Assembly: GCF_004348325.1 (NCBI RefSeq)
Contig: NZ_SMKF01000016.1
Span: 1 to 56,953 of the forward strand
Source of the DNA: Micromonospora sp. KC213
GTDB taxonomy: Bacteria > Actinomycetota > Actinomycetes > Mycobacteriales > Micromonosporaceae
Direction: 5' to 3'
DNA length: 56,953 nt
The notes under the pieces were generated by a model. The model searched no databases. It saw only the letters and a program-made list of their open reading frames with translations, and was not told where the DNA came from. Shown here one piece after another: positions 7,785-17,364 of this stretch. Within the stretch, counting starts at the first letter, position 1. Every line of letters starts with the position of its first letter. Position numbers and translations under genes: made by a program.

Positions 7785-9116
7785 CTACCGCAGGAACCCT
7801 TCGTAGTTCCGCTGCATGAGTTGGCTCTCGATCTGCTTCACGGTCTCCAGACCGACGCCGACCATGATGAGCACAGCGGTGCCGCCGAACGGGAAGTTGA
7901 GGAACTGCTCGCTGTTCAGCCAGATGAAGAAGAAGTTCGGCAGGACCGCGACCAGACCCAGGTAGAGCGCACCCGGCAGGGTGATCCGGCTGAGGATGAA
8001 GTCGAGGTACTCCGCGGTCGGCTTGCCCGGGCGGATGCCCGGCACGAAGCCGCCGTACTTCTTCATGTTGTCCGCGACCTCGGTCGGGTTGAACGTGATC
8101 GACACGTAGAAGTACGTGAAGAAGATGATGAGCAGGAAGTAGATGATGATGTGCTCGGGCGCGGTCGCCTTGACGATGTGGTTCTGGATCCACGCCTGGA
8201 CCTTGCCCGGGTCGTTCGGGTCGAAGAACTGCAGGGCCAGCTGCGGCAGGTAGAGCAGCGACGAGGCGAAGATGACCGGGATGACACCCGCCTGGTTGAC
8301 CTTCAGCGGGATGTAGGTCGAGGTGCCGCCGTACATCCGTCGGCCGATCATCCGCTTGGCGTACTGCACCGGGATCCGGCGCTGCGCCTGCTCGATGAAG
8401 CAGACCGCGGTGATGACCAGCAGGACCAGGGCGAGCACCAGAGCGAACTTGGCCCAGCCCTCGTTGGTCTTGATCTTCCAGCCCTCGCTGGGGAGCCGGG
8501 CGGCGATCGAGGTGAAGATGAGGACGGACATGCCGTTGCCGACGCCGCGGTCGGTGATCAGCTCGCCGAGCCACATCACCATGCCGGTGCCGGCGGTCAT
8601 CGTCATGACCAGGATGCTCAGGGTGAGCCAGTTCGGGATGCCGGTGCCCTCGGGCACGATCGGGAACTCGTCGCACTGGTTGTTGAACAGCTGCCCGGAG
8701 CGGGCCAGCGCCACGAACGCCGACGACTGCAGGATACCCAGCCCCAGGGTCAGGTAGCGGGTGTACTGGGTGATCTTCGCCTGGCCGGCCTGGCCCTCCT
8801 TGCGGAGCTGCTCCAGCCGCGGGATGACCACCGTCAGCAGCTGCAGGATGATCGACGCGGTGATGTAGGGCATGATGCCCAGCGCGAAGACCGACAGCTG
8901 CAGCAGCGCGCCACCGGAGAACAGGTCCAGCAGGTTGAGCACACCGGTGCTCCCACCCTCCTGGACCTTGTCGAGGCACTTCTGCACGTTGCCGTACGAG
9001 ACGCCCGGGCTGGGCAGCGTCGCGCCCAGCCGGTAGACCGCGATGATGCCTACTGTGAACAGCAGCTTCTTGCGCAGGTCAGGCGTACGGAACGCACTGA
9101 GAAAGGCGGACAGCAA
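7785..9116 (-). CDS. secY: Preprotein translocase channel subunit SecY
   Basis: SecY forms the protein-conducting channel with SecE and SecG. I chose the TTG at 9116 because AGGAGG lies about 5 nt upstream and the product then starts MLSAFLSAFRTPDLRKK, the known actinobacterial N-terminus. The longer open frame to 9299 runs through the hairpin and promoter region. The 443-residue protein has about ten hydrophobic segments, the plug-region signature and the cytosolic loop ending YGGFVPGIRPGKPTAEYL. A 17-bp hairpin upstream separates it from rplO, so it may be transcribed from its own start near 9200. Confidence 0.96.
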   Translation of the reverse strand: MLSAFLSAFRTPDLRKKLLFTVGIIAVYRLGATLPSPGVSYGNVQKCLDKVQEGGSTGVLNLLDLFSGGALLQLSVFALGIMPYITASIILQLLTVVIPRLEQLRKEGQAGQAKITQYTRYLTLGLGILQSSAFVALARSGQLFNNQCDEFPIVPEGTGIPNWLTLSILVMTMTAGTGMVMWLGELITDRGVGNGMSVLIFTSIAARLPSEGWKIKTNEGWAKFALVLALVLLVITAVCFIEQAQRRIPVQYAKRMIGRRMYGGTSTYIPLKVNQAGVIPVIFASSLLYLPQLALQFFDPNDPGKVQAWIQNHIVKATAPEHIIIYFLLIIFFTYFYVSITFNPTEVADNMKKYGGFVPGIRPGKPTAEYLDFILSRITLPGALYLGLVAVLPNFFFIWLNSEQFLNFPFGGTAVLIMVGVGLETVKQIESQLMQRNYEGFLR

Positions 9117-9207
9117 CTTCTTCCTCCTGCGCGAGGCGGGCCGCCGGTGATCCCTGGCGGGTCGGGGTGGTTTCGGGCGAGTGCCCGATATCCATGGCTG
9201 GGAAGGG

Positions 9208-9213
9208 ACTCTA
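9208..9213 (-). promoter_or_regulatory. Possible -10 element for secY-adk-map
   Basis: The minus strand reads TAGAGT here, a good match to actinobacterial -10 sequences, about 90 nt upstream of the secY start and downstream of the rplO hairpin. No good -35 hexamer is present 16-19 nt upstream, so the call is tentative. Confidence 0.35.
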
Positions 9214-9296
9214 ACAGCCCGATCCCGGTCCGGGCAGATGCGCCCGGCTACATAAAACGAATCCGATGTTACCCGGCGCACACGCGCCTGGTAGAC

Positions 9297-9338
9297 CATG
9301 GCGCCCGCCCAGTAGAGGAAAACTGGGCGGGCGCCATG
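9297..9338 (-). terminator. 17-bp hairpin after rplO
   Basis: Perfect 17-bp arms (9297-9313 and 9322-9338, core GGCGCCCGCCCAGT) enclose an 8-nt loop. The stem begins 11 nt after the rplO stop. It is probably the terminator or attenuator at the end of the spc ribosomal genes. Confidence 0.75.
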
Positions 9339-9348
9339 AATCCGTGCC

Positions 9349-9792
9349 TTACAGCTCGGTCACCGAGCCACCGGCGGCGGTGATCTTCTCCTTGGCCGAC
9401 GCGCTGAACGCGTGCGCCGACACCTGGAGAGCCACACCACCGAGGTCGCCGCTGCCGAGGACCTTCACCGGCTGGCCCTTGCGGACCGCGCCGGCGTCCA
9501 CCAGCTCCTGCGGGCCGACCTGGCCGCCGTTGGGGAACAGCTCGGCCAGCCGGTCCAGGTTGACCACCTGGAAGACGACCTTGAACTTGTTCTTGAAGCC
9601 CTTCATCTTGGGCAGGCGCATGTGGATGGGCATCTGGCCACCCTCGAACGCCGCCGAGATGTTCTTGCGGGCCTTCGAGCCCTTGGTACCGCGACCGGCG
9701 GTCTTGCCCTTGGACGCCTCACCACGACCCACCCGGGTCTTCGCGGTCTTGGCGCCCGGAGCCGGACGCAGGTGGTGAACCTTGATCGTCAT
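9349..9792 (-). CDS. rplO: 50S ribosomal protein uL15
   Basis: uL15 is a late-assembly protein in the core of the large subunit. The 147-residue sequence has the glycine-rich basic N-terminal region ([20 protein letters not shown]) and the C-terminal GGSVTEL. Its ATG overlaps the rpmD stop codon (TAATG at 9790-9794), so translation is coupled. A strong hairpin follows directly. Confidence 0.97.
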   Translation of the reverse strand: MTIKVHHLRPAPGAKTAKTRVGRGEASKGKTAGRGTKGSKARKNISAAFEGGQMPIHMRLPKMKGFKNKFKVVFQVVNLDRLAELFPNGGQVGPQELVDAGAVRKGQPVKVLGSGDLGGVALQVSAHAFSASAKEKITAAGGSVTEL

Positions 9793-9974
9793 TACTCGAC
9801 CTCCTCGACCTTCACGAGGTGGTTGACCGCGAAGATCATGCCGCGGATCTCCGGACGATCCTCCTTGACCACCACGTCGTTGATCCGCTTCAGACCGAGC
9901 GAACGCAGCGAGTCACGCTGGTTCTGCTTGGTCCCGATCTCGGACCGGACCTGGGTGACCTTCAGGCGTGCCAT
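9792..9974 (-). CDS. rpmD: 50S ribosomal protein uL30
   Basis: This is a 60-residue protein starting [20 protein letters not shown], with the [12 protein letters not shown] core of L30. The ATG at 9974 overlaps the rpsE stop (TGATG), and the stop overlaps the rplO start. The upstream open frame to 10163 is a shadow of rpsE. uL30 sits on the 50S surface near 5S rRNA. Confidence 0.96.
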   Translation of the reverse strand: MARLKVTQVRSEIGTKQNQRDSLRSLGLKRINDVVVKEDRPEIRGMIFAVNHLVKVEEVE

Positions 9975-10588
9975 CAGGAGGCCACCCCCGCCCGCGACGC
10001 CAGCATGGCGGCCGGCGCGACGTCCTCGACCGGCAGACCCCGACGGGCCGCCACCGCCTCCGGGGACTCGAGCCCCTTCAGCGCGGCCACCGTGGCGTGC
10101 ACGATGTTGATCGGGTTGGACGAGCCGAGGCTCTTGGAGAGCACGTCGTGGATGCCCGCGCACTCCAGGACGGCGCGCACCGGACCACCGGCGATGACAC
10201 CCGTACCGGCGGAGGCCGGCTTGAGCAGCACCACACCGGCGGCTTCCTCGCCCTGCACCGGGTGCGGGATCGACTGACCGATCCGCGGCACCTTGAAGAA
10301 GTGCTTCTTGGCCTCCTCGACACCCTTGGCGATCGCCGCGGGCACCTCCTTGGCCTTTCCGTAGCCCACGCCGACGGTGCCGTCGCCGTCGCCCACGATC
10401 ACCAGGGCGGTGAAGCTGAAGCGACGACCACCCTTCACGACCTTGGCGACGCGGTTGATCGCGACGACCCGCTCGAGGTGCGGGGTCTTCTCGACGGGCG
10501 CGTTTCCGCGGCCGCCCTCACGGCGGTTGTCGCGGCGACCACCCTCGTTGCCACCGGACCCGCCGCCACGGCGCTGTTGACCTGGCAT
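9974..10588 (-). CDS. rpsE: 30S ribosomal protein uS5
   Basis: uS5 lies at the mRNA entry channel and affects decoding accuracy. The conserved domains begin around residue 40 ([20 protein letters not shown]), followed by [15 protein letters not shown]. The first ~35 residues are a Gly/Arg/Gln-rich extension typical of actinobacterial S5. The 204-residue length fits. It is translationally coupled to rpmD. Confidence 0.97.
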   Translation of the reverse strand: MPGQQRRGGGSGGNEGGRRDNRREGGRGNAPVEKTPHLERVVAINRVAKVVKGGRRFSFTALVIVGDGDGTVGVGYGKAKEVPAAIAKGVEEAKKHFFKVPRIGQSIPHPVQGEEAAGVVLLKPASAGTGVIAGGPVRAVLECAGIHDVLSKSLGSSNPINIVHATVAALKGLESPEAVAARRGLPVEDVAPAAMLASRAGVAS

Positions 10589-10621
10589 CAGCAGCCTTCC
10601 TTCTCTCTCGTGACGGGGTTT

Positions 10622-11011
10622 CTAGAACTCGAGCCCGGCTTCGCGGGCGGCGTCGGCAAGCGCGGCTACCCGCCCCGCGTACCGGTTGCCACCGCGGTCG
10701 AAGACGACCTTGGACACACCGACCGCCTTGGCCCGCTCGGCGAGCAGAGCGCCGACCTTGCCGGCCAGGGCGCTCTTGTCGCCCTCCGCACCGCGCAGCG
10801 AGGCGTCCAGAGTCGAGGCCGACGCCAGGGTGTGACCCTTGGTGTCGTCCACGATCTGGGCGACGATGTGCCGCAGGGAGCGGGTGACCACCAAGCGGGG
10901 ACGCTCGGGCGTACCGCTGATGTTCTTGCGGACCCGGAAGTGCCGACGCGCACGCCCGACGGCGCGCTTGGCGGCGACGCCGCGGCGGCGCTTGAGCAGC
11001 GTGGCGCTCAC
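10622..11011 (-). CDS. rplR: 50S ribosomal protein uL18
   Basis: uL18 binds 5S rRNA and attaches it to the 50S subunit. The 129-residue protein starts at a GTG ([16 protein letters not shown]) that overlaps the rplF stop codon. It contains [20 protein letters not shown] and the C-terminal [20 protein letters not shown] signature. Confidence 0.97.
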   Translation of the reverse strand: MSATLLKRRRGVAAKRAVGRARRHFRVRKNISGTPERPRLVVTRSLRHIVAQIVDDTKGHTLASASTLDASLRGAEGDKSALAGKVGALLAERAKAVGVSKVVFDRGGNRYAGRVAALADAAREAGLEF

Positions 11012-11550
11012 TTCTTACCTGCCTTTCCGGCCTTACGGCGGATGACCTCGCCCTGGTACTTCACGCCCTTGCCCTTGTAGGGCTCCGGCGGGCGGATCTT
11101 CCGGATGTTGGCGGCGACCTCACCGACCTGCTGCTTGTCGATGCCGGCCACGTGGAACAGCGTCGGCCTCTCCACCGTGAAGGTGATGCCGTCCGGGGCG
11201 GGCACCAGCACCGGGTGCGAGAACCCGAGCGCGAACTCGAGGTCCTTGCCCTTGGCGGTGACGCGGTAACCGGTGCCGGCGATCTCCAGGCTCTTGCGGT
11301 AGCCCTCGGTCACCCCGACGATCATGTTGGCGACCAGGGTACGGCTCAGGCCGTGCAGCTCCTTGGCCTTGCGCTCGTCGTTGGGCCGGCTGACGTGCAG
11401 CTGGCCGTCCTCGCCCCGCTCCGCCGTGATCGGCTCCGCGAGCGTGTGGGACAGCTCGCCCTTGGGGCCCTTGACCTTGACGGTCTGGCCCTCGATCGTG
11501 ATGTCGACGCCGGCCGGTACCGGGATCGACTTACGTCCAATACGCGACAT
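11008..11550 (-). CDS. rplF: 50S ribosomal protein uL6
   Basis: uL6 lies at the base of the L7/L12 stalk next to the sarcin-ricin loop. The ATG at 11550 gives 180 residues starting [17 protein letters not shown], the family N-terminus. The open frame extends to 11598 without similarity. The C-terminal signature [19 protein letters not shown] is intact. The 4-nt overlap with rplR suggests coupling. Confidence 0.97.
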   Translation of the reverse strand: MSRIGRKSIPVPAGVDITIEGQTVKVKGPKGELSHTLAEPITAERGEDGQLHVSRPNDERKAKELHGLSRTLVANMIVGVTEGYRKSLEIAGTGYRVTAKGKDLEFALGFSHPVLVPAPDGITFTVERPTLFHVAGIDKQQVGEVAANIRKIRPPEPYKGKGVKYQGEVIRRKAGKAGKK

Positions 11551-11566
11551 TTCTACCTGTCTCCCG

Positions 11567-11974
11567 TTACCAGACGAAGGCGAGGACTTCCCCGCCAACG
11601 CTCCGCTTGCGGGCCTGCCGGTCGGTGAGCAGCCCCTGGGACGTCGAAATGATCGCCACGCCCAGCCCGCCGAGCACCCGCGGGAGCCCGTCCGACTTGG
11701 CGTACACCCGGAGACCGGGCTTGGACACTCGCTTGATGCCGGCCAGGCTGCGCTCGCGGTTCTGGCCGTACTTCAGCTCGACGACCAGTCGCTTGCCGAC
11801 GGCGCCCTCCTCGGGCTCCTCGACCGACCAGGTGGCGATGTAGCCCTCGGCCTTCAGGACCTCGGCGATGTTGGCCTTGATCTTGGAGTACGGCATCGTC
11901 ACCCGGTCGTGGTACGCCTGGTTGGCGTTACGCAGACGCGTGAGCATGTCTGCGATCGGGTCGGTCATCGTCAT
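11567..11974 (-). CDS. rpsH: 30S ribosomal protein uS8
   Basis: uS8 is a primary 16S rRNA binder of the central domain. I chose the ATG at 11974 ([20 protein letters not shown], 135 residues). A TTG at 11986 would touch the AAAGG ribosome binding site and is unlikely. The C-terminal signature [20 protein letters not shown] is complete. The 96-nt gap to rpsN contains a CCCCGGG/CCCGGGG hairpin. Confidence 0.95.
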   Translation of the reverse strand: MTMTDPIADMLTRLRNANQAYHDRVTMPYSKIKANIAEVLKAEGYIATWSVEEPEEGAVGKRLVVELKYGQNRERSLAGIKRVSKPGLRVYAKSDGLPRVLGGLGVAIISTSQGLLTDRQARKRSVGGEVLAFVW

Positions 11975-12070
11975 GAAATTCGTCAACCTTTCTCGCCGGG
12001 GTTCCCCGGGCAGGGCCCGGGGCCTACGGCGAAGAGACAGTTCAGCTGACGCGCGAAGCGCGCCGGGCTA

Positions 12071-12256
12071 TTACCAGGAAGCCTTGGACACGCCGGGCAG
12101 CTCACCGCGGTGGGCCATCTCCCGGATGCACACCCGGCAGAGACCGAACTTGCGGTAGACCGCCTTCGGACGCCCGCACCGCTGGCAGCGGGTGTACGCG
12201 CGAACCGAGAACTTCGGCTTCGCGGCCGCCTTGAGGATCAGCGCCTTCTTGGCCAT
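12071..12256 (-). CDS. rpsN: 30S ribosomal protein uS14, zinc-binding short form
   Basis: The 61-residue type Z S14 has four Cys in CQRCGRP and LCRVCIRE. It sits in the head of the 30S subunit. Being in the spc operon directly after rplE is usual in actinobacteria. Some actinobacteria also have a long zinc-free S14 elsewhere, which this window cannot show. Confidence 0.97.
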   Translation of the reverse strand: MAKKALILKAAAKPKFSVRAYTRCQRCGRPKAVYRKFGLCRVCIREMAHRGELPGVSKASW

Positions 12257-12260
12257 TCGC

Positions 12261-12830
12261 TCAGTTCTCCTTGAACGGGAAGCCCAGGAGCTTGAGCAGC
12301 GCCCGGCCCTCGTCGTCGGTCGTGGCGGTCGTGACCACCGTGATGTCCATGCCCCGCTGGCGATCGATCTTGTCCTGGTCGATCTCGTGGAACACCGACT
12401 GCTCGGTCAGACCGAACGTGTAGTTGCCGTGCCCGTCGAGCTTGCGCCCGTCCAGGCCGCGGAAGTCACGGATACGCGGCAGCGCGATGGACAGCAGCCG
12501 GTCCAGGAACTCCCACATCCGGTCGCCGCGGAGGGTGACCTTCGCGCCGATCGGCATGCCCTCGCGCAGCTTGAACTGCGCGATCGACTTGGTCGCGCGC
12601 CGCACCAGCGGCTTCTGGCCGGTGATGGTGGCCAGGTCGCGGACCGCGCCGTCGATCAGCTTGGCGTCGCGAGCGGCCTCGCCGACACCCATGTTGACGA
12701 CGATCTTGACCAACCGCGGAACCTGCATGGGGTTCGCGTAGTTGTGCTGCTTCTGCAGCTCGGCCACGATCTCGTTACGGTACCGCTCCTTGAGGCGCGG
12801 CATGGTTTTGGTTTCGGTAGCCGTGGTCAT
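12261..12830 (-). CDS. rplE: 50S ribosomal protein uL5
   Basis: uL5 binds 5S rRNA and contacts the P-site tRNA across the subunit interface. I prefer the ATG at 12830 (189 residues), which overlaps the rplX stop as TGATG and has AAGGA 6 nt upstream. A GTG one codon earlier is also in frame. The family core [20 protein letters not shown] and the [21 protein letters not shown]-terminus are present. Confidence 0.96.
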   Translation of the reverse strand: MTTATETKTMPRLKERYRNEIVAELQKQHNYANPMQVPRLVKIVVNMGVGEAARDAKLIDGAVRDLATITGQKPLVRRATKSIAQFKLREGMPIGAKVTLRGDRMWEFLDRLLSIALPRIRDFRGLDGRKLDGHGNYTFGLTEQSVFHEIDQDKIDRQRGMDITVVTTATTDDEGRALLKLLGFPFKEN

Positions 12831-13150
12831 CACAGGTCCTTACCGGTGCTACGCGCGATGCGGACCTTCTGGCCGTTGTCGTCGATGCGGTAGCCGACGC
12901 GGGTCGGGTTCCCGTCGGAGTCCAGGACCTGCACGTTCGAGACGTGGATCGGGGCCTCCTGGGTGACGATGCCACCGGTCTTGGCGCCACGCTGGGTGGT
13001 GCTGATGCGGGTGTGCTTCTTGACCCGGTTCACGCCCTCGACCAGGACCTTGTCCTGCCGCGGGTAGGCCGCGATGACCTTGCCCTTGGCGCCCTTGTCC
13101 TTGCCGGCGATGACGACGACCGTGTCGCCCTTCTTGACCTTCACGGTCAC
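12830..13150 (-). CDS. rplX: 50S ribosomal protein uL24
   Basis: uL24 is an assembly initiator near the exit tunnel. It carries the KOW motif [20 protein letters not shown] near its N-terminus. Two GTG starts are possible, at 13150 (overlapping the rplN stop as GTGA) and at 13144 (MKVKKGD, GGAGG 10 nt upstream). I list the first because of the overlap, though the second gives the more usual N-terminus. A much longer frame up to 13456 is the shadow of rplN. Confidence 0.92.
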   Translation of the reverse strand: MTVKVKKGDTVVVIAGKDKGAKGKVIAAYPRQDKVLVEGVNRVKKHTRISTTQRGAKTGGIVTQEAPIHVSNVQVLDSDGNPTRVGYRIDDNGQKVRIARSTGKDL

Positions 13151-13515
13151 AACACCTCCGGCGCGAGAGAAATGATCTTCATGAACCGCTTGTCCCGCAG
13201 CTCCCGGCCCACCGGGCCGAAGATACGGGTACCGCGCGGGTCCCCACCGTCCTTGATGATGACGGCGGCGTTCTCGTCGAAGCGGATGTACGAGCCGTCC
13301 GGCCGCCGCTTCTCCTTGGCGGTGCGGACGACGACGGCCTTGACGACGTCGCCCTTCTTCACACCGGCACCCGGGATCGCGTCCTTGACCGTGGCCACGA
13401 TGACGTCGCCGATGCTCGCGTAGCGCCGACCGGAGCCACCGAGAACCCGGATGCACAGGATCTCCCGGGCACCCGTGTTGTCGGCGACGCGCAGTCGCGA
13501 CTCCTGCTGAATCAC
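13147..13515 (-). CDS. rplN: 50S ribosomal protein uL14
   Basis: uL14 lies at the intersubunit bridge on the 50S side and is the first gene of the classical spc block. The 122-residue protein starts at a GTG ([18 protein letters not shown]) and ends [10 protein letters not shown], both family hallmarks. A 26-bp palindrome lies 24 nt upstream, exactly at the S10/spc boundary. Confidence 0.97.
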   Translation of the reverse strand: MIQQESRLRVADNTGAREILCIRVLGGSGRRYASIGDVIVATVKDAIPGAGVKKGDVVKAVVVRTAKEKRRPDGSYIRFDENAAVIIKDGGDPRGTRIFGPVGRELRDKRFMKIISLAPEVL

Positions 13516-13539
13516 GTCTATCTCCTATGTCTGCCGGTT

Positions 13540-13565
13540 CTCCGGCCGCCCGCGGGCGGCCGGAG
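13540..13565. terminator. 26-bp perfect palindrome at S10/spc boundary
   Basis: CTCCGGCCGCCCG (13540-13552) is followed immediately by its exact complement (13553-13565). It lies between the rpsQ stop at 13614 and the rplN start at 13515. It could terminate or attenuate S10 transcripts or mark a processing site. Too little room remains downstream for a separate spc promoter. Confidence 0.6.
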
Positions 13566-13613
13566 CCTGGCGGAACCTGCGCCCGACCGATGCCGGCCGA
13601 GCTCGAGCCTTCG

Positions 13614-13889
13614 CTACTTGGCCTTCTCGAGGATCTCCACGAGCCGCCACCGCTTGGTGGCGGAGAGCGGCCGGGTCTCCATGATCAGGACCCGGTCGCC
13701 GATGCCGGCCGAGTTCTGCTCGTCGTGCACCTTCAGCTTGCTGGTCCGGCGCATGATCTTGCCGTACAGCGCGTGCTTGACCCGGTCCTCGACCTCGACC
13801 ACGACGGTCTTTTCCATCTTGTCGCTGACTACGAGGCCCTCACGCACCTTACGGCGGGCCCGCGCGGCGGCGGTGGTGTTCTCGCTCAT
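13614..13889 (-). CDS. rpsQ: 30S ribosomal protein uS17
   Basis: uS17 is an OB-fold primary binder of 16S rRNA. The 91-residue sequence has the core [20 protein letters not shown] and the signature [20 protein letters not shown]. Its start overlaps the rpmC stop by 4 nt. It is the last gene of the S10 block. Confidence 0.97.
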   Translation of the reverse strand: MSENTTAAARARRKVREGLVVSDKMEKTVVVEVEDRVKHALYGKIMRRTSKLKVHDEQNSAGIGDRVLIMETRPLSATKRWRLVEILEKAK

Positions 13890-14122
13890 GATGCAGTCAC
13901 CTCAGTCGGCGCGGCCGAGAGCCCCAGCTCGCGCTCACGCATGATCGTGTAGATCCGGGCGATCTCCCGACGGATGACCTGCAGCCGCCGGTTGTTGTCC
14001 AGCTGCCCGGTTGCGGCCTGCACGCGGAGGTTGAACAGCTCCGCCTTGGCCTCGCGCAGCTTCGTGACCAGCTCCTCCTCGGAGAGCTCACGCAGCTCGG
14101 AAGGCTTGACGCCCGCTGCCAT
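13886..14122 (-). CDS. rpmC: 50S ribosomal protein uL29
   Basis: uL29 is a small helical protein at the tunnel exit, part of the docking site for SRP and trigger factor. The 78-residue protein contains [24 protein letters not shown] helices (visible as [19 protein letters not shown]) and [17 protein letters not shown]. Both ends overlap their neighbours (TGATG with rplP, 4 nt with rpsQ). Confidence 0.97.
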   Translation of the reverse strand: MAAGVKPSELRELSEEELVTKLREAKAELFNLRVQAATGQLDNNRRLQVIRREIARIYTIMRERELGLSAAPTEVTAS

Positions 14123-14547
14123 CAGGATTCACCCACTTCGCGCGTCACAATGCGGCACTTCATCGGGAGCTTGTGGATCGCGCGACGCATCGCCTCTCGC
14201 GCGATCTGCTCGTTGGGGAAGGACATCTCGAAGAGAACCCGCCCCGGCTTCACGTTGGCGACCCACCACTCGGGCGAGCCCTTACCGGAACCCATCCGGG
14301 TTTCCGCCGGCTTCTTGGTCAGGGCCTGGTCCGGGAAGATCGTGATCCAGACCTTGCCGCCACGCTTGATGTGGCGGGTCATCGCGATACGCGCCGACTC
14401 GATCTGGCGGTTGGTCACGTACGCCGGCTCGAGAGCCTGGATCCCGAACTCGCCGAACACCACCCGGTTACCACCCTTGGACGCGCCACTGCGGTCCGGG
14501 TGGTGCGGCTTGCGGAAGCCCTTCGGGGGCTTGCGCGGCATCAGCAT
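14122..14547 (-). CDS. rplP: 50S ribosomal protein uL16
   Basis: uL16 organises the A-site tRNA region of the 50S subunit. The 141-residue sequence has the MLMPRK start, [20 protein letters not shown] and the signature [19 protein letters not shown]. The first ATG has GGAGG 8 nt upstream; a second ATG two codons later is less well placed. Confidence 0.97.
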
Positions 14548-14550
14548 CTG

Positions 14551-15420
14551 TCAGCCCTCCTGCTGCGTTTCTGCCGGCTGAGTCGCGGCTGCGGCCACGG
14601 CCCCGGCGTCGACCGGCTCACCGGCCGGCGTCTCCGCCTGCTGCGCGATGGTGGTCGCGGCAGCCCGGCCGGCCTCGGTGCCACCGGCGGTCGTGCCGGA
14701 CGAACCCGACCGGCCACGGCGCGGCCGCTCGGGGCGGTCGCCACGGTCACGGCGCGGGCGGGACGGGCCGGTCTCGGCCGGAGCCTCCCGGCCCGGGACG
14801 GCGTCGCCCTTGTAGATCCAGACCTTCACGCCGATCCGGCCGAAGGTGGTCCGGGCCTCGAAGAAGCCGTACTCGATGTTGGCCCGCAGCGTGTGCAGCG
14901 GGACCCGACCCTCGCGGTAGAACTCGGTCCGGCTCATCTCGGCGCCGCCGAGGCGGCCCGAGACCTGGACCCGGATGCCCTTGCAGACCGGGTTCTTCAT
15001 CGCCGACTGCATCGCCTTGCGCATCGCACGGCGGAAGCTGACCCGGCTGGAGAGCTGCTCGGCGACGCCCTGGGCGACCAGCTGCGCGTCCGACTCGGGG
15101 CTCTTCACCTCGATGATGTTCAGCTGGACCTGCTTGCCGGTGAGCTTCTCCAGCTCGCCGCGGATCCGGTCGGCCTCCGCACCCTTACGGCCGATGACGA
15201 TGCCCGGCCGGGCGGTGTGGATGTCCACGCGGACCCGGTCCCGGGTGCGCTCGATGTCGACCTTGGAAATGCCGGCGCGCTCCAGGCCCTTGGACATCAT
15301 CCGGCGGATCTTGACGTCCTCGCCGATGTAGTCCTTGTAGAGCTTGTCTGCGAACCAGCGGGACTTCCAGTCGGTCGAGATGCCGAGCCGGAACCCAGTG
15401 GGGTGAACCTTCTGACCCAT
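14551..15420 (-). CDS. rpsC: 30S ribosomal protein uS3
   Basis: uS3 lies at the mRNA entry tunnel with helicase-related function. The 289 residues include the type II KH domain ([19 protein letters not shown]) and the C-terminal [15 protein letters not shown] signature ([20 protein letters not shown]). About 70 extra residues rich in Arg, Gly and Ala form the C-terminal tail typical of actinobacteria. Its ATG overlaps the rplV stop (TAATG). Confidence 0.97.
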   Translation of the reverse strand: MGQKVHPTGFRLGISTDWKSRWFADKLYKDYIGEDVKIRRMMSKGLERAGISKVDIERTRDRVRVDIHTARPGIVIGRKGAEADRIRGELEKLTGKQVQLNIIEVKSPESDAQLVAQGVAEQLSSRVSFRRAMRKAMQSAMKNPVCKGIRVQVSGRLGGAEMSRTEFYREGRVPLHTLRANIEYGFFEARTTFGRIGVKVWIYKGDAVPGREAPAETGPSRPRRDRGDRPERPRRGRSGSSGTTAGGTEAGRAAATTIAQQAETPAGEPVDAGAVAAAATQPAETQQEG

Positions 15421-15875
15421 TACTCGGCACCCTCCGTCGTGCTCTGCCCCTCAGCCGCCCCGGCCTGGTTCGCCGGCTCGGCCTTCTTCGCCGACTTCTT
15501 CGGCGCGGCCGGCGCGACCGCCTCCACCGCCACGGTGATGTGGCAGGTGCGCTTGCGGATCCGGTACGCCCGGCCCTGCGCCCGCGGCCGGAACCGCTTC
15601 ATCGTCGGGCCCTCGTCGACGAACGCCTCGCTGACGAGCAGCGCGTCGGGGTCCAGCCGCTCGTTGTTCTCCGCGTTGGCGATCGCGCTCGCGAGCACCT
15701 TGTACACCTGCTCGCTCGCAGCCTGCGGCGCGAACTGCAGCACCGTGAGCGCCTCCTTCGCGGGCAGGCCGCGGACGAGGTTGACCACCCGGCGCGCCTT
15801 CATCGGCGAGATGCGCACGTGTCGCGCAACCGCCCGCGCGCCCGGAAGCACCGGAGCGTCGCCCTTTCCTGGCAT
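15420..15875 (-). CDS. rplV: 50S ribosomal protein uL22
   Basis: uL22 lines the exit tunnel with a long beta-hairpin. The core runs from [20 protein letters not shown] to the hairpin and [19 protein letters not shown] 35-residue Ala/Lys/Glu-rich tail follows. The tunnel hairpin shows no obvious insertion or deletion of the kind linked to macrolide resistance. Confidence 0.96.
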   Translation of the reverse strand: MPGKGDAPVLPGARAVARHVRISPMKARRVVNLVRGLPAKEALTVLQFAPQAASEQVYKVLASAIANAENNERLDPDALLVSEAFVDEGPTMKRFRPRAQGRAYRIRKRTCHITVAVEAVAPAAPKKSAKKAEPANQAGAAEGQSTTEGAE

Positions 15876-15915
15876 CGCTGTAACCCCTTGTTCCTCTATC
15901 CGTATGCCCGCGGCG

Positions 15916-16197
15916 TCAGCGCCGGCGGCTCTTCCGGTCGTCCTTCTCGTGACCCTTGAACGTGCGGGTCAGCGCGAACTCGCCGAGCTTGTGCCCGACC
16001 ATGGCCTCGGTCACGAACACCGGGACGTGCTTGCGTCCGTCGTGCACGGCGATCGTGTGCCCGAGCATCTCGGGAATGATCGTCGAGCGCCGCGACCAGG
16101 TCTTGATGACGTTCTTCGAGCCCTTGTCGTTCTGCGTCTCCACCTTCTTGAGCAGGTGGTCGTCGATGAACGGGCCCTTCTTCAGGCTGCGAGGCAT
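15916..16197 (-). CDS. rpsS: 30S ribosomal protein uS19
   Basis: uS19 forms a head complex with S13 close to the A-site finger. The 93-residue protein starts [20 protein letters not shown] and contains the signature [20 protein letters not shown]. It lies 12 nt after rplB in the S10 order. Confidence 0.97.
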   Translation of the reverse strand: MPRSLKKGPFIDDHLLKKVETQNDKGSKNVIKTWSRRSTIIPEMLGHTIAVHDGRKHVPVFVTEAMVGHKLGEFALTRTFKGHEKDDRKSRRR

Positions 16198-16209
16198 GCT
16201 CTATCTCCC

Positions 16210-17049
16210 TCAGCCGCGCTTACGCGTGGCGTAGCGGCGGCGGACGATCAGCCGGTCGCTCGGCTGGCCCTTACGACGGGTGCGGCCCTCGGGCTTACCC
16301 TGCGGGTTGACCGGGTGGCGGCCACCGGAGGTCTTACCCTCACCACCACCGTGCGGGTGGTCGACCGGGTTCATCGCGACACCACGGACGGTCGGGCGCT
16401 TGCCCTTCCACCGCATCCGGCCGGCCTTACCCCAGTTGATGTTCGACTGGTCGGCGTTGCCGATCTCGCCGATGCTCGCGCGGCACCGCACGTCGACCCG
16501 CCGGATCTCGCCGGACGGCATGCGCAGGGTCGCGTACGCGCCCTCCCGGCCGAGCAGCTGGATGCCGACGCCGGCCGAACGGGCCAGCTTGGCGCCACCA
16601 CCCGGACGAAGCTCCACGTTGTGGATCGTCGTACCGACCGGGATGTTGCGCAGCGGCAGGTTGTTGCCCGGCTTGATGTCCGCGCTCGGGCCCGACTCGA
16701 CCGCGTCGCCCTGCTTCAGGTCCTTCGGCGCGAGGATGTAGCGCTTCTCGCCGTCGGCGTAGTGCAGCAGCGCGATGCGCGCGGTGCGGTTCGGGTCGTA
16801 CTCGATGTGGGCGACCTTCGCCGGCACGCCGTCCTTGTCGACCCGCTTGAAGTCGATCAGACGGTACTGCCGCTTGTGCCCACCGCCGTGGTGCCGGGCG
16901 GTGATCCGACCGTGGGCGTTGCGACCGCCCTTCTTCGGCAACGGAGCCAGTAGCGACTTCTCCGGCGTCGACCGGGTGATCTCGGCGAAGTCGGCGACGC
17001 TGGAGCCACGCCGGCCCGGCGTCGTCGGCTTGTACTTACGGATAGCCAT
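16210..17049 (-). CDS. rplB: 50S ribosomal protein uL2
   Basis: uL2 supports the peptidyl transferase centre and the subunit joint. The 279-residue protein has [18 protein letters not shown] at the start. The C-terminal signature [20 protein letters not shown] includes the conserved His that is implicated in peptidyl transfer support. It lies between rplW and rpsS. Confidence 0.98.
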   Translation of the reverse strand: MAIRKYKPTTPGRRGSSVADFAEITRSTPEKSLLAPLPKKGGRNAHGRITARHHGGGHKRQYRLIDFKRVDKDGVPAKVAHIEYDPNRTARIALLHYADGEKRYILAPKDLKQGDAVESGPSADIKPGNNLPLRNIPVGTTIHNVELRPGGGAKLARSAGVGIQLLGREGAYATLRMPSGEIRRVDVRCRASIGEIGNADQSNINWGKAGRMRWKGKRPTVRGVAMNPVDHPHGGGEGKTSGGRHPVNPQGKPEGRTRRKGQPSDRLIVRRRYATRKRG

Positions 17050-17061
17050 TGTCTACACCCC

Positions 17062-17364
17062 TCAGCTGACCGGGCCGCCGAAGGCCTCGATACGGTCACC
17101 GTCAGCCAGCTTCACGATCGCCCGCTTGGTCGCCTTGCGCTGACCGAAGCCGGTCTTGGTGCGCTTGCGCTTGCCCTGGCGGTTGAGCGTGTTGACCGTC
17201 AGGACGCGGACGTTGAAGATCTGCTGGATAGCGATCTTGATCTCGGTCTTGTTGGCGTCCGGGTGCACCAGGAAGGTGTACCAGTTCCGGTTCAGCTCGC
17301 TGTAGCTCTTCTCCGAGACGACCGGCGCGACGATGACGTCCCGCGGGTCGGCGATCGTGCTCAC
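17062..17364 (-). CDS. rplW: 50S ribosomal protein uL23
   Basis: uL23 at the tunnel exit is the docking site for trigger factor and SRP. The 100-residue protein has [20 protein letters not shown] near its start and the [17 protein letters not shown] loop. It overlaps rplD by 4 nt, so translation is coupled. Confidence 0.97.
   Translation of the reverse strand: MSTIADPRDVIVAPVVSEKSYSELNRNWYTFLVHPDANKTEIKIAIQQIFNVRVLTVNTLNRQGKRKRTKTGFGQRKATKRAIVKLADGDRIEAFGGPVS

Noticed and set aside
6045..9383. Long plus-strand open frame opposite map, adk and secY
   Set aside because: It mirrors three conserved minus-strand genes, has His/Arg/Val-rich shadow composition and no ribosome binding site.
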